A stretch of 10,215 bases of DNA from CALGLS01 sp964508085 (GTDB taxonomy: Bacteria > Bacteroidota > Bacteroidia > Chitinophagales > Saprospiraceae), in assembly GCA_964508085.1 (NCBI GenBank), contig CAZDTI010000315.1, forward strand, positions 1-10,215, given 5' to 3'. The position numbers and the translations under genes were made by a program. The notes below the pieces were generated by a model. That model saw nothing but the letters and a program-made list of their open reading frames with translations, was not told the origin of the DNA and ran no database searches. Positions within the stretch are counted from its first letter, which is position 1. The number at the start of each line of letters is the position of its first letter. Below, piece after piece: positions 1 through 7,618 of the stretch.

Positions 1-230
1 TTTTTACTCCTGAAAATTCACCAGGGCTGGATCCGAAAATCGACAAGCTCAGCTTTGAATTGATAAAATTGGACTATGCTGAAATGCAGAATTTATGGAC
101 GGCGCTAGGAAGTAGATATTTACCATCTGTACTTTTTAAGGTTCGTATGCTTTCATTTCAAAGTGATCAAATTACTGGGGTGAATCCAATAATTAGTGGA
201 GTGGATAACCCAACAAAACCAGCATCATAA
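1..230 (+). CDS. Tube-cap/terminator protein of eCIS, DUF4255 (Pvc16_N) family, 3' end only
   Basis: The frame starting at base 3 is open for 75 codons and ends at TAA 228-230, so only the C-terminal part is visible. It contains LWTALGSRY, then LPSVLFKVRMLSFQ and VNPIISGVDNP. This is the typical end of the DUF4255/Pvc16 N-terminal domain: a conserved Leu-Trp-x-x-Leu-Gly followed by a Pro-Ser-x-x-Phe/Tyr-Lys/Arg-Val strand. In Afp and PVC particles this family caps the distal end of the tube and sheath and ends polymerisation. The stop codon overlaps the next ATG (TAATG), so translation of the two genes is probably coupled. The downstream sheath, tube and spike genes support the assignment. 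The N-terminus and any extra domains lie outside the window. Confidence 0.85.
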   Translation, partial: FTPENSPGLDPKIDKLSFELIKLDYAEMQNLWTALGSRYLPSVLFKVRMLSFQSDQITGVNPIISGVDNPTKPAS

Positions 231-1036
231 TGACAAAGTTTCAAGTATTGATTAAGATCGAGTTGCTTCACGAATACTTTAAGAACGGGAAGTGTCAAAA
301 CACGCGAATTTATCCAAATGAAGAGACAAAGCAGTTTCTGAAATCCTCAGGTATGTTCTTCGAACAAAAAGAAAATATTGGATATGTATTGGCTCCTGAT
401 TCTTTTAACAGCTCTGATTTAAATGCAGAAGACTTGGATTTTCAATTACAGTTTTCCATTTCTCCTGAAGATAATCGATTTGTCAACTTTACCGAATTCC
501 CTATTGATGAATTAGGTAAGTATATTTTTTCGACGGATGCCTCCAATGGAGAAACTACAGGGTCAATAGTGCTGGATAAGGCTTTTGAGCAAGCTGAAGC
601 TGTGACTAATGAGCTAGCTATTGTTCAATTAAAATTAAGCGAAATAACAAAAGAACCGCAGGCCTGGCCTATTGAATATGTAGTACAGTTTGAATCCAGA
701 GCTATTCCATGGAAGTATTTTGTTATAAACAATCAAGAGGAAGAGACTGGAAAGGAACTACGATTAGATGGTAAAGGGGCAGAATTGTTTAATGAAGGAG
801 TTTCCACAACTTTAATCAACGGATCACCTGCTATCCTATTTGATTCAGGAGATAACCGTATTTCATTAAAGGAAGTTTCTGACATCGATATGAAATTAGT
901 GCTTGCTTCTAAAGACAATGTTCGAGTGGCTGCTGAAACAAAAATAGCACATCTGCCTAATGCAAATGCAAACGGTTTTCAAAAAGAAGAGTCTACAAGC
1001 ACTGCTATTTATGCCGCTATTTATGTGTATATATAA
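230..1036 (+). CDS. Conserved eCIS-linked protein of unknown function (268 aa)
   Basis: I cannot give a function. The protein has no signal peptide or membrane segment and appears mixed beta/alpha. The N-terminus carries a Leu-Leu-His-x-Tyr-Phe motif (residues 12-17, LLHEYF). This is followed by a Pro-x-x-Glu-Thr-x-x-x-Leu stretch (29-37) and a RFVNFTEFP motif (83-91). Further on are FESRAIPWKYFVINN (154-168) and a strand-like C-terminus ending IYAAIYVYI. From memory, proteins with this LLHxYF...F.N.T...P...WxY layout recur beside sheath genes in Bacteroidota eCIS loci. The ATG overlaps the stop of the cap gene by one base, and the sheath gene follows after 15 bases, so it is co-transcribed with head-end and sheath parts. 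A plausible inference is a cap adaptor or assembly factor at the distal end of the particle, but a chaperone is equally possible. Confidence 0.75.
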   Translation: MTKFQVLIKIELLHEYFKNGKCQNTRIYPNEETKQFLKSSGMFFEQKENIGYVLAPDSFNSSDLNAEDLDFQLQFSISPEDNRFVNFTEFPIDELGKYIFSTDASNGETTGSIVLDKAFEQAEAVTNELAIVQLKLSEITKEPQAWPIEYVVQFESRAIPWKYFVINNQEEETGKELRLDGKGAELFNEGVSTTLINGSPAILFDSGDNRISLKEVSDIDMKLVLASKDNVRVAAETKIAHLPNANANGFQKEESTSTAIYAAIYVYI

Positions 1037-1051
1037 ACCAATTAAACCAAT

Positions 1052-2620
1052 ATGAATTCAAATAATAAAAATCCCGGTGTTTACGTAAATGAAGTAAACG
1101 CCTTTCCTAACTCTGCGGTACAAGTCGCTACCGCAATTCCTGCATTTATCGGGTATACACCGAAAGCTGAGTATGAAGGGAAATCATACAGCATGAAGCC
1201 AACAGCTGTAAATTCAATGGCAGAATTTATGACGATATTTGCCTATCCTGCTGATCCTACGACACCTGAATCTCCGTCGCAATACAATCCTTCGTATTAC
1301 ATAACTAAGGAAAAAGAAAAACCATCAAAAGGAGAATCTTATACGTTGAATGGAGAAATTTATACAATTGAACCTGATCCCAATACCATCTATTACTTGT
1401 ATAATAGTGTAAAACTGTTTTTTGAAAATGGTGGGAGTCAAGCCTATATCGTCTCTGTAGGGACCTATGGTAAAGCAAGTGGTTCACCGATTAATCCTGG
1501 GGACCAAATTGTCAACCCAAATGTGATTTTTACTGATTTGCAAAAAGGGCTAGCTTCTCTAGAAAAAGTGCCAGAGGTGACCATGTATATTTTTCCTGAA
1601 GCTACTTTGTTAAGTTTAGCGGAGAATGGATCGTTAATGGAAGATACCTTACTTCAATGTGGTAAAATGCAAACCGCTGTTGCAATTTTCGATGTAATAG
1701 GAGGTCGGGAACCTGATCCAATATCTTGGCCTGATGACATTCAAAACTTCCGAAATAATACCGGTAATAACTCACTGAAATATGGCGTGACTTATTATCC
1801 ATTTTTGAAAACGACAGTAGTGTCGATAAATAAGCTTAGTTATAAAAATATTAATGCAGGAGATGTTAGTGTGCTTGATCCAATACTCAATCCGGCTTCT
1901 GCTCCCAACGATAAAGCAGCAACCATCTTGAAGGAAATCAGTGAAGGGAATAACCTGTCTGTTCCTGAAAACAATGCTGCATTAATTGCCTCCAGTAAAA
2001 TGTATCAACACATTTTGACTATCGTTCAGGAGAAAATAAATACCATGCCTCCAAGTGGAATTATGGCAGGAGTTTATGCAAATGTGGATGCTACTGAAGG
2101 TGTTTGGAAAGCTCCAGCAAACGTGACACCTGTAGGCGTAACGGACCTGGCATTGAGGATCGATAATCAAGAACAAGAAACTTTGAACGTGGATGCTGTT
2201 AGTGGTAAATCAATTAATGCCATTCGATATTTTACTGGACAAGGTGTACTGGTTTGGGGAGCCAGAACGCTTGATGGCAATAGTCAGGATTGGCGTTACA
2301 TTAATGTTAGAAGGACTGTAACGATGATTGAACAATCCATCAAACTAGCTTTAAGGGATTATGTATTCTCTCCTAATACACAAACGACTTGGGTTTCTGT
2401 TCAAAGTATGATAGAAAATTTTCTAACAGGAGTATGGCGAGAAGGTGCTTTGCAGGGGGCGAAGGCTGAGGATGCATTTTCTGTAAGGATAGGTTTAGGA
2501 TCTACGATGACTGCTCAAGACGTACTGGATGGCTATATGAAAGTTTCTGTATTGTTAGCTGTTTCGCATCCAGCGGAATTTATAGTGTTAACCATGGAGC
2601 AGGAGTTGGCTAAATCCTAA
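1052..2620 (+). CDS. Contractile tail sheath protein (Afp2/3/4- and gp18-like)
   Basis: This is the subunit of the contractile outer sheath, which shortens to drive the inner tube through a target membrane. The 522-residue protein starts with the family hallmark NPGVYVNEVNAFPNSAVQ (residues 7-24), which in phage and eCIS sheaths forms the N-terminal linker strand. This is followed by ATAIPAFIGYT. The middle (about 90-350) has the phage_sheath_1 character, with NGGSQAYIVSVG at the start of the core fold. The C-terminal domain shows the conserved INAIRYFTGQGVLVWGARTL stretch, then WRYINVRRT and the SIKLALRDYVFSPN helix. It ends with SVLLAVSHPAEFIVLTMEQE, matching the C-terminal strand donated to neighbouring subunits. 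The length is normal for Bacteroidota eCIS sheaths, and the gene is intact. Afp and PVC loci carry several sheath paralogues, but only this one is visible here. The gp19 tube gene follows after 17 bases. Confidence 0.97.
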   Translation: MNSNNKNPGVYVNEVNAFPNSAVQVATAIPAFIGYTPKAEYEGKSYSMKPTAVNSMAEFMTIFAYPADPTTPESPSQYNPSYYITKEKEKPSKGESYTLNGEIYTIEPDPNTIYYLYNSVKLFFENGGSQAYIVSVGTYGKASGSPINPGDQIVNPNVIFTDLQKGLASLEKVPEVTMYIFPEATLLSLAENGSLMEDTLLQCGKMQTAVAIFDVIGGREPDPISWPDDIQNFRNNTGNNSLKYGVTYYPFLKTTVVSINKLSYKNINAGDVSVLDPILNPASAPNDKAATILKEISEGNNLSVPENNAALIASSKMYQHILTIVQEKINTMPPSGIMAGVYANVDATEGVWKAPANVTPVGVTDLALRIDNQEQETLNVDAVSGKSINAIRYFTGQGVLVWGARTLDGNSQDWRYINVRRTVTMIEQSIKLALRDYVFSPNTQTTWVSVQSMIENFLTGVWREGALQGAKAEDAFSVRIGLGSTMTAQDVLDGYMKVSVLLAVSHPAEFIVLTMEQELAKS

Positions 2621-2637
2621 ATAAAAATTGATGAATC

Positions 2638-3102
2638 ATGGCAGATAAAGGAACGAATCAAGGGAACGCTTGGCCATTACCCAAATTTAGATTTTCGGTA
2701 GATTGGGGTAATTACCAAAAGAATATTGTTTTCCAGGAAGTATCAGGTATGGATGTTGAGTCCCAAGTCATTGAATATAGAGGGCCCAAAAGTGGAGTGT
2801 TCGCTACAGAGGAAATGCCGGGTATTGCCAAGTATGGAAATGTGACCATGAAGCGGGGTGTTTTTACTAATGACAATGACTTTTGGACTTGGTATGACCA
2901 GATAAAAATGAATACCATTCAGCGACAAACTGTAGTTATCAAACTGTTGGATGAAAAAGGAAAGGTAGCAGTTACCTGGACCCTTAAAAATGCATGGCCA
3001 ACTAAAATTACAGCTACGGATTTAAAACCTGATGGTAACGAAGTGGCTATTGATACTATTGAAATTGCACATGAGGGGCTAACCGTCAAGACGGCTTCCT
3101 AG
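2638..3102 (+). CDS. Inner tube protein, gp19/Hcp-like (Afp1/Afp5 family)
   Basis: This is the hexamer-forming inner tube subunit that lines the injection channel. The 154-residue protein begins with a short polar leader, then PLPKFRFSVDWG, which is the typical first strand of the T4-like gp19 family (PF06841). Next come FQEVSGMDVESQVIEYRGP (residues 32-50), KYGNVTMKRGVF (65-76) with the conserved Lys-Arg-Gly-Val-Phe, and the WTWYDQI helix. The C-terminal strand pair is WTLKNAWPTKITATDLKPDG...IDTIEIAHEGLTV. All the family landmarks are present and in order. It is co-directional and tightly spaced with the sheath gene, as expected for proteins needed in matching copy number. Many eCIS have a second tube paralogue acting as initiator next to the baseplate; none is present here. 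A 112-base gap follows instead. Confidence 0.97.
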   Translation: MADKGTNQGNAWPLPKFRFSVDWGNYQKNIVFQEVSGMDVESQVIEYRGPKSGVFATEEMPGIAKYGNVTMKRGVFTNDNDFWTWYDQIKMNTIQRQTVVIKLLDEKGKVAVTWTLKNAWPTKITATDLKPDGNEVAIDTIEIAHEGLTVKTAS

Positions 3103-3214
3103 TGCTGAAAATTAATGGATACCTTTAATGTAAGGCACTGATAATCCGTACACAAATTATAACCGCTTAAATCGAAAATGAAAATTACTTCTCCTCCTTT
3201 AATTTAAACATTTT

Positions 3215-5008
3215 ATGCCTGCATCACGAATTATACCGTCATCCTCCGACCTTGTTACTTTAAGTATTAAGTCTCAAGGGAGTCCAATAAAGGACAGCTA
3301 TCAAGTATTGTCGGCTTATGTAGACTCTTCTATAAATAAGATTCCTTATTGTGAAATAGAAATATCAGATGGGTCTGCCTCAAAAGAAGATTTTCCAGTT
3401 AGTGATTCTGATACTTTTGTTCCGGGGAATAAAATTGAAGTACTAGCTGGATATGAAAATAATAATACTTCGGTATTTAAAGGGATTATTGTAAAACACG
3501 GTGTTCGCATCTCTCGTAATGAGGGGCCTGTATTAGTCGTGTTATGTAAGGCGGAGGCTGTAAAAATGACGGTAGGGCGGAAGAACGCTTATTTTAAAGA
3601 TCTGAAAGACAGCGACATTATATCGAAATTAGTGTATAACAATGGTCTTACATCAGAGGTGGCTGCTACTTCAAATCAGTTGAAAGAAGTAATTCAGTAT
3701 TATAGCTCCGACTGGGATTTTATGCTTTGTAGAGCAGACATAAACGGAATGGTAACCATTGTAGAAGATGGGAAAGTTGTAATAAAAAATCCAGATGAGG
3801 AAACAAAAGAACCTCTAGAGTTGACTTACGGACAGGATATTTTTGAATTTGATGCGGAGATAGATGCACAAACCCAAATAAAATCGGTGAAGTCAAATGC
3901 TTGGGATCCTAAGGCTCAGGCTATCAGCTCTGGCGAGGCTACTATTAATAATTTGGATATTGGGAATATAACTAGTAACAAGCTGTCAGAAGTCATTGGA
4001 TTGAGTTCTTATGATTTACAAACAGCAGGTCCTTTGGAAGCGAATATGTTGTCTAGTTGGGCAAAGGCAAAAACCACAAAATCAAAATATGCAAAAGTAA
4101 GGGGAACGGTAAAATTTCAGGGGAGTGCCTTGGCCAAGCCAGGTACGCTCATCGACCTTAAAGGCTTAGGGGCAAGGTTTAATGGAAAAGGATTTATCTC
4201 TGGAGTTATTCATGAAATAAAAGAGGGCAACTGGATAACAACAGCAAAATTAGGCCTCTCGCCAGAATGGTTTGCTTCAACAGTAAAACAAGAAGCACCG
4301 CTATCTTCCGGGCTTCTACCGGGAATGCAAGGCTTGCAAATTGGGAAGGTGAAAAAAATCAACAAAGATCCGGATAGTGAGTTCCGAGTTTTGATTTCCT
4401 TACCGCTTATCCAATCAAGTGATGAGGGTGTTTGGGCTAGACTGGCTACATTTTATGCTACTTCAGATTCTGGAGCCTTTTTCTATCCAGAAGTAGGTGA
4501 TGAAGTCGTTGTTGGCTTTTTTAATGATGACCCACGTTATCCAGTGATTTTAGGTTCGATGTATAGTAGCGGTCGGGCAGCCCCTGAAACACCGGACGAA
4601 AAAAATAATATTAAAGCTTTTGTGAGTAGAGAGAAGATGAAGGTCACCTTCGATGAAGAAAAAAAGATCATTACCATTACTACTCCGAATGAAAATCAAC
4701 TGGTGTTTAATGATGATGAAAAGAGTATTAAAATGACGGATCAGAATAGCAATTTCATAGAGCTATCCTCCGAGGGGATCGAATTGAATAGTTCTTCTTC
4801 AATAAAAATAACAGCCGCTGAATCAATTACGATGGATGGACCAAGTGGAATAACAGGTACGGCATCTGGCGGTACTATTTCCTTAAGAGGACTGACGATC
4901 AGTTGTACCGCAGATACAGAATTTTCTGCCAGTGGAGATGCCTCTGCTTCATTTAGTTCTTCTGCGGAGGTGTCTATTACAGGAGCGATGGTACTTATAA
5001 ATTCTTAA
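3215..5008 (+). CDS. Spike protein, VgrG-like gp27-gp5 fusion (Afp8 family)
   Basis: This is the central spike hub, forming a trimer on which the tube is nucleated and which pierces the target. In the 597-residue protein, residues 1-350 form the gp27-like hub. It includes PGNKIEVLAGYENNNTSVFKG (70-90; a barrel strand with the Gly-Tyr and Phe-x-Gly landmarks) and QYYSSDWDFMLCRADINGM (161-179), the conserved Trp-Asp-Phe-x-x-x-Arg-Ala/Ala-Asp motif of VgrG proteins. Residues about 372-455 are the gp5 OB-fold, with GKVKKINKDPDSEFRVLI, then VWARL, GDEVVVGFFNDDPRYPVILG and SMYS. From about 470 to the end is a repetitive, Ser/Thr-rich beta-helix needle, ending IKITAAESITM...ASASFSSSAEVSITGAMVLIN. 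No C-terminal effector domain is fused. The ATG follows a 112-base gap after the tube gene, and PAAR comes 61 bases downstream. The single-chain sheath upstream favours eCIS over T6SS. Confidence 0.95.
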   Translation: MPASRIIPSSSDLVTLSIKSQGSPIKDSYQVLSAYVDSSINKIPYCEIEISDGSASKEDFPVSDSDTFVPGNKIEVLAGYENNNTSVFKGIIVKHGVRISRNEGPVLVVLCKAEAVKMTVGRKNAYFKDLKDSDIISKLVYNNGLTSEVAATSNQLKEVIQYYSSDWDFMLCRADINGMVTIVEDGKVVIKNPDEETKEPLELTYGQDIFEFDAEIDAQTQIKSVKSNAWDPKAQAISSGEATINNLDIGNITSNKLSEVIGLSSYDLQTAGPLEANMLSSWAKAKTTKSKYAKVRGTVKFQGSALAKPGTLIDLKGLGARFNGKGFISGVIHEIKEGNWITTAKLGLSPEWFASTVKQEAPLSSGLLPGMQGLQIGKVKKINKDPDSEFRVLISLPLIQSSDEGVWARLATFYATSDSGAFFYPEVGDEVVVGFFNDDPRYPVILGSMYSSGRAAPETPDEKNNIKAFVSREKMKVTFDEEKKIITITTPNENQLVFNDDEKSIKMTDQNSNFIELSSEGIELNSSSSIKITAAESITMDGPSGITGTASGGTISLRGLTISCTADTEFSASGDASASFSSSAEVSITGAMVLINS

Positions 5009-5019
5009 ATGGTAGCCAA

Positions 5020-5056
5020 TTTTTTTTTGAGACTAGTAACTTATTCTAAAGTTATT
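5020..5056 (+). other. T-run and small AT-rich stem-loop between spike and PAAR genes
   Basis: The 61-base gap contains nine consecutive T (5020-5028), then the perfect inverted repeat TAACTT/AAGTTA (5037-5042 and 5049-5054) around a six-base loop. The stem can extend by one G-T and one A-T pair to 5035/5056. The T-run precedes the stem instead of following it, and the stem is AT-only apart from one G-C pair, so this is not a convincing intrinsic terminator. It might tune RNA processing or PAAR translation, or mean nothing. Confidence 0.25.
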
Positions 5057-5069
5057 TAAAATTAACATT

Positions 5070-5369
5070 ATGCCTCCAGCAGCAAGACTTACTGACTTCC
5101 ATGAATGCCCTATGGTGACTCCAGGACTTCCTCCCATTCCTCATGTAGGAGGACCAATAGTAGGTCCGGGTGCCTTAACCGTACTTATCGGAGGACTTCC
5201 CTCTGCGCGAATAGGAGACATGTTAGTTTGCGTTGGCCCACCGGATAGTATTGTTATGGGCTCCGCCACTGTAATTATTGAAGGAATGCCCGCTTCAAGA
5301 ATGGGTGATGAAACAGCTCATGGTGGAACCATTGTCATCGGAGAGCCTACGGTTATAATTGGAGGCTGA
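5070..5369 (+). CDS. PAAR-domain spike tip protein (Afp10-like)
   Basis: This is the small cone that sharpens the end of the VgrG-like spike and often serves as the attachment point for effectors. The 99-residue protein is a complete stand-alone PAAR domain (PF05488) with three hairpin repeats. It opens with MPPAARLTD, and PSARIGD (44-50) and PASRMGD (74-80) are two copies of the family's Ala-x-x-x-Asp repeat. The zinc site of PAAR proteins is His/Cys-based. Candidate ligands here are His11 or Cys13, His25, Cys54 and His84, which fits the usual three-His-plus-one-Cys pattern. There is no N- or C-terminal extension, so any cargo must bind non-covalently or be loaded elsewhere, for instance in the tube. 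The position just after the spike gene is the conserved order. The base after the stop is directly followed by remains of a broken ATPase gene. Confidence 0.96.
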   Translation: MPPAARLTDFHECPMVTPGLPPIPHVGGPIVGPGALTVLIGGLPSARIGDMLVCVGPPDSIVMGSATVIIEGMPASRMGDETAHGGTIVIGEPTVIIGG

Positions 5370-5373
5370 TTAA

Positions 5374-5577
5374 ACTTGTCGATCCAATAAAAACATTAGA
5401 GAAACAGAGAAGAACCTCGCTAAGGTTTTTAAGCGGGCGGAAAAAGAAAACTGGATTTTGTTTTTTGATGAAGCAGACGCCCTCTTTGGAAAGAGAACCC
5501 AAACAAGTTCTAATACTGATAGATATGCAAATCAGGAAGTCGCTTATTTACTCCAACGAATAGAAGATAATAATTAA
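5374..5577 (+). pseudogene. Truncated eCIS AAA+ ATPase remnant (Afp15-like), Walker B region only
   Basis: The frame 5374-5577 has no start codon. From 5389 it encodes KNIRETEKNLAKVFKRAEKE, directly followed by NWILFFDEADALFGKRT, then DRYANQEVAYLLQRIED, and it stops at TAA 5575 two codons later. This is the core of the AAA+ ATPase found in eCIS loci, where the usual text is close to KYIGETEKNLA...WILFFDEADALFGKRT...DRYANQEV.YLLQRIED. The Walker B Asp-Glu is intact. Missing are the N-terminal part with the Walker A P-loop and everything after the QRIED helix (sensor 1, arginine finger, lid domain). The conserved Lys-Tyr-Ile-Gly-Glu-Thr has become Lys-Asn-Ile-Arg-Glu-Thr, so decay has begun. 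In intact systems the ATPase is needed for particle assembly or disassembly and lies downstream of baseplate genes. The piece therefore marks a deletion or recombination scar between PAAR and the next gene, which starts five bases after its stop. Confidence 0.9.
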
Positions 5578-5581
5578 AGAA

Positions 5582-7618
5582 ATGAGCAATGTATTTAATG
5601 AAGAATTGCAAAAGGCGATTAAAACCGTTTATTCGCGATTAGAATCAACAGCAAATAAAAAAGGTAACGAGGCATTAGGTGCAAAAATAAACCTTTATTA
5701 TGCGCATGGTGCTAGAGATAAAACTGCCTTAAAACTGGCAACTAATCAGAAAAAAACTGAAACGGTTGGTACTCAATTAAAGGAAGCTACAAAAGTAGCT
5801 GGAATTTGTAGAAATATTGTTACAGCTGCTACGGCAGCAGCTACTGATGGACTTGAAATGAAATCGGCAACTTCCACCGCAGTAGTTAATATACAGACTG
5901 CAGCCAACGCCCTTACAGATCTTTCCGCCGATGTAGCTGCTATACTTGCTGTAGCATCTTCGAAGGACTATGGTAGCAAAATTCAGCAACTGGCAAGCAT
6001 GGCACAAACGATGACGGCAGCTGCTGCAGAAAAAGCAGAGGATACAATACTTCAGTCTTTACAAACCACTATGGAAGCGGCACAATCCAGAGCATCAGAA
6101 ACCCTGACTCAAGCCAAAACGCTGGAAAAAAACATAATTAGCCTGACCAAAATGTTAGATAAAAACTTTGAGTCTTTGCAAGCTCAAATAAGTGAAGATT
6201 CCGCAAGCCTTACTGCTGATATCGTAGCGGAAAACGATGCCATTGGTAGATACAAAACGGCCTTAGAAGAAAATAAGGCAATGACATTTTCAGAGACCTT
6301 TATGAATGAAGAAGTAAATTATGATTTGCGCTATATAGAAGATGAAATAGAAAAGGGCGAAAAATTTTCTATTGCGTTTAATCACTTTGAGGAAGAGGGC
6401 TTAATATTGAAAAATGGAAAATTGATAACTGAAAGAATCATTGAAGCCTATCATATTATTTTCACGGAGAAAGATGATGCAGCAGCATTTGATATTCAAG
6501 CGGCAAAAGCAACGAACCATTATTTTAGAATTGATAAATTGGGATCGAAAAAATACGAAATACCATTCGTGACTTCTGAAGCCCCTAAGGGAGCGCTTTT
6601 ACCGTCAATTCCATCTAATCCTTTCGACATGAATCCTAGGATTGCTATAGACTACAAAGGTAATGCGATAAGACGTGGAATTCCATATGTAGTTTTTGTA
6701 TATGTCAAATATAATAACGAGTATCAAAATTTAATGAATAATTCAGGCGAGTTTCTTTCTTTGTCTTCGCTTCCATTTACATTGTTAATGGATTTACCAA
6801 AAGCAGATACTCCACTACTTTATTTCTATAAATCAAATTCTAATACAAATGATATTGGTGGCAAGGCTGATGCGATGCGAGTCAGTTTTAACGTCAATAA
6901 ATTATTATTGAACGGAATTTCGTTAGCACCATTAATGGACTTCCGAGTTCTTTTGTTTAATCAAAAAGATGAAAAAGCATTTGCCTTAAATATTCAAATT
7001 GAAACAGAATTAAAAAAGTTGTTTGACTTGGATGAAAAATATCGCTTAAGTGAACAAGAATTCCTAAACGCCGAATTGAAATACAACAGAGCAGTTGACT
7101 TAGGAGAAAGTAAAATTGTTATTGAAAAACTAAAGTCTGTTTTGAAATCGACAAAAATCACCTACGAAAATCAGGCAGGAGTTTATAATGCTCAGCAGGA
7201 GATAATAATGACACTCAACAAAAGAAAGAAGAGTAATTTTTTCCTTGATTCGGATGTGTTAAATACTATTCCAGAGGCTTTTAGCCTAAATGCGAAAAAA
7301 GTCGATCAGAGAATACTGCATCGTTTGAAGGAAGAAGATCCCCAAGCGGAAGCTAATTCAGTAGCCCTAAGCATAGAAAAGAAAGAATTAGAGAAAGGTC
7401 AATTGAAGGGGGGCAATTCAAATGAAAACAGATATGTTGCCATAAATGAAAATGGAGATTTTACAGATAATTATGGTGAGCCTTTGGTGAATGGAGAAAA
7501 GTATACAGCCTTAGTTTATTCTGTTATTAAAGCCACAGAGGTCGATGCCTTGCCATTATTTCAACCCGTTTTTTCTTCATTTTCAGAAGCAAAAATATTT
7601 GACCTGCCTCAATTATAA
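5582..7618 (+). CDS. Large Ala-rich helical protein with two beta-type segments, unknown; candidate eCIS cargo or accessory part
   Basis: I do not recognise this 678-residue protein. Residues 1-235 are strongly alanine-rich and helical (for example TAATAAATDG at 81-90 and MTAAAAEKAED at 144-154), with no signal peptide and no clear membrane span. Residues about 260-470 look beta-rich. Residues 470-560 and 575-610 are charged coiled-coil. The C-terminus (617-675) is beta-rich again. The segments 353-405 and 617-675 resemble each other: Ala-Ile-Asp/Asn...Gly-Asn/Asp, then a Gly-x-x-Tyr-x-x-x-Val-Tyr strand, then Ser-x-x-Ser-x-x-Phe/Ala and Asp-Leu. This suggests a duplicated beta-sandwich-like unit split by a coiled-coil. 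It lies after spike and PAAR and five bases after the ATPase remnant. By position it may be cargo, an effector, a fibre-like part or a tube-lumen protein; none is proven. Confidence 0.85.
   Translation: MSNVFNEELQKAIKTVYSRLESTANKKGNEALGAKINLYYAHGARDKTALKLATNQKKTETVGTQLKEATKVAGICRNIVTAATAAATDGLEMKSATSTAVVNIQTAANALTDLSADVAAILAVASSKDYGSKIQQLASMAQTMTAAAAEKAEDTILQSLQTTMEAAQSRASETLTQAKTLEKNIISLTKMLDKNFESLQAQISEDSASLTADIVAENDAIGRYKTALEENKAMTFSETFMNEEVNYDLRYIEDEIEKGEKFSIAFNHFEEEGLILKNGKLITERIIEAYHIIFTEKDDAAAFDIQAAKATNHYFRIDKLGSKKYEIPFVTSEAPKGALLPSIPSNPFDMNPRIAIDYKGNAIRRGIPYVVFVYVKYNNEYQNLMNNSGEFLSLSSLPFTLLMDLPKADTPLLYFYKSNSNTNDIGGKADAMRVSFNVNKLLLNGISLAPLMDFRVLLFNQKDEKAFALNIQIETELKKLFDLDEKYRLSEQEFLNAELKYNRAVDLGESKIVIEKLKSVLKSTKITYENQAGVYNAQQEIIMTLNKRKKSNFFLDSDVLNTIPEAFSLNAKKVDQRILHRLKEEDPQAEANSVALSIEKKELEKGQLKGGNSNENRYVAINENGDFTDNYGEPLVNGEKYTALVYSVIKATEVDALPLFQPVFSSFSEAKIFDLPQL

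Noticed and set aside
4770..5008. Tandem DNA repeat in the 3' end of the spike gene
   Set aside because: The repetition is at the protein level (beta-helix needle, Ser/Thr-rich turns). The bases do not form an exact tandem repeat.
1052..5369. Type VI secretion system (T6SSiii) locus
   Set aside because: The sheath is a single gp18-like chain, not a TssB/TssC pair. The tube is gp19-type, the cap is DUF4255, and no TssJLM-like membrane complex or TssK/F/G gene is visible, so eCIS fits better.
1052..5369. Tailed prophage
   Set aside because: There are no capsid, terminase, portal, lysis or integrase genes. The DUF4255 cap and the ATPase remnant are eCIS markers, not phage ones.
5777..6007. Cys/Ser-rich 76-codon minus-strand frame
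   Set aside because: It is antisense to the Ala-rich helical part of the 678-residue gene; Ala codons (GCN) read as Ser/Cys/Gly-type codons on the other strand.
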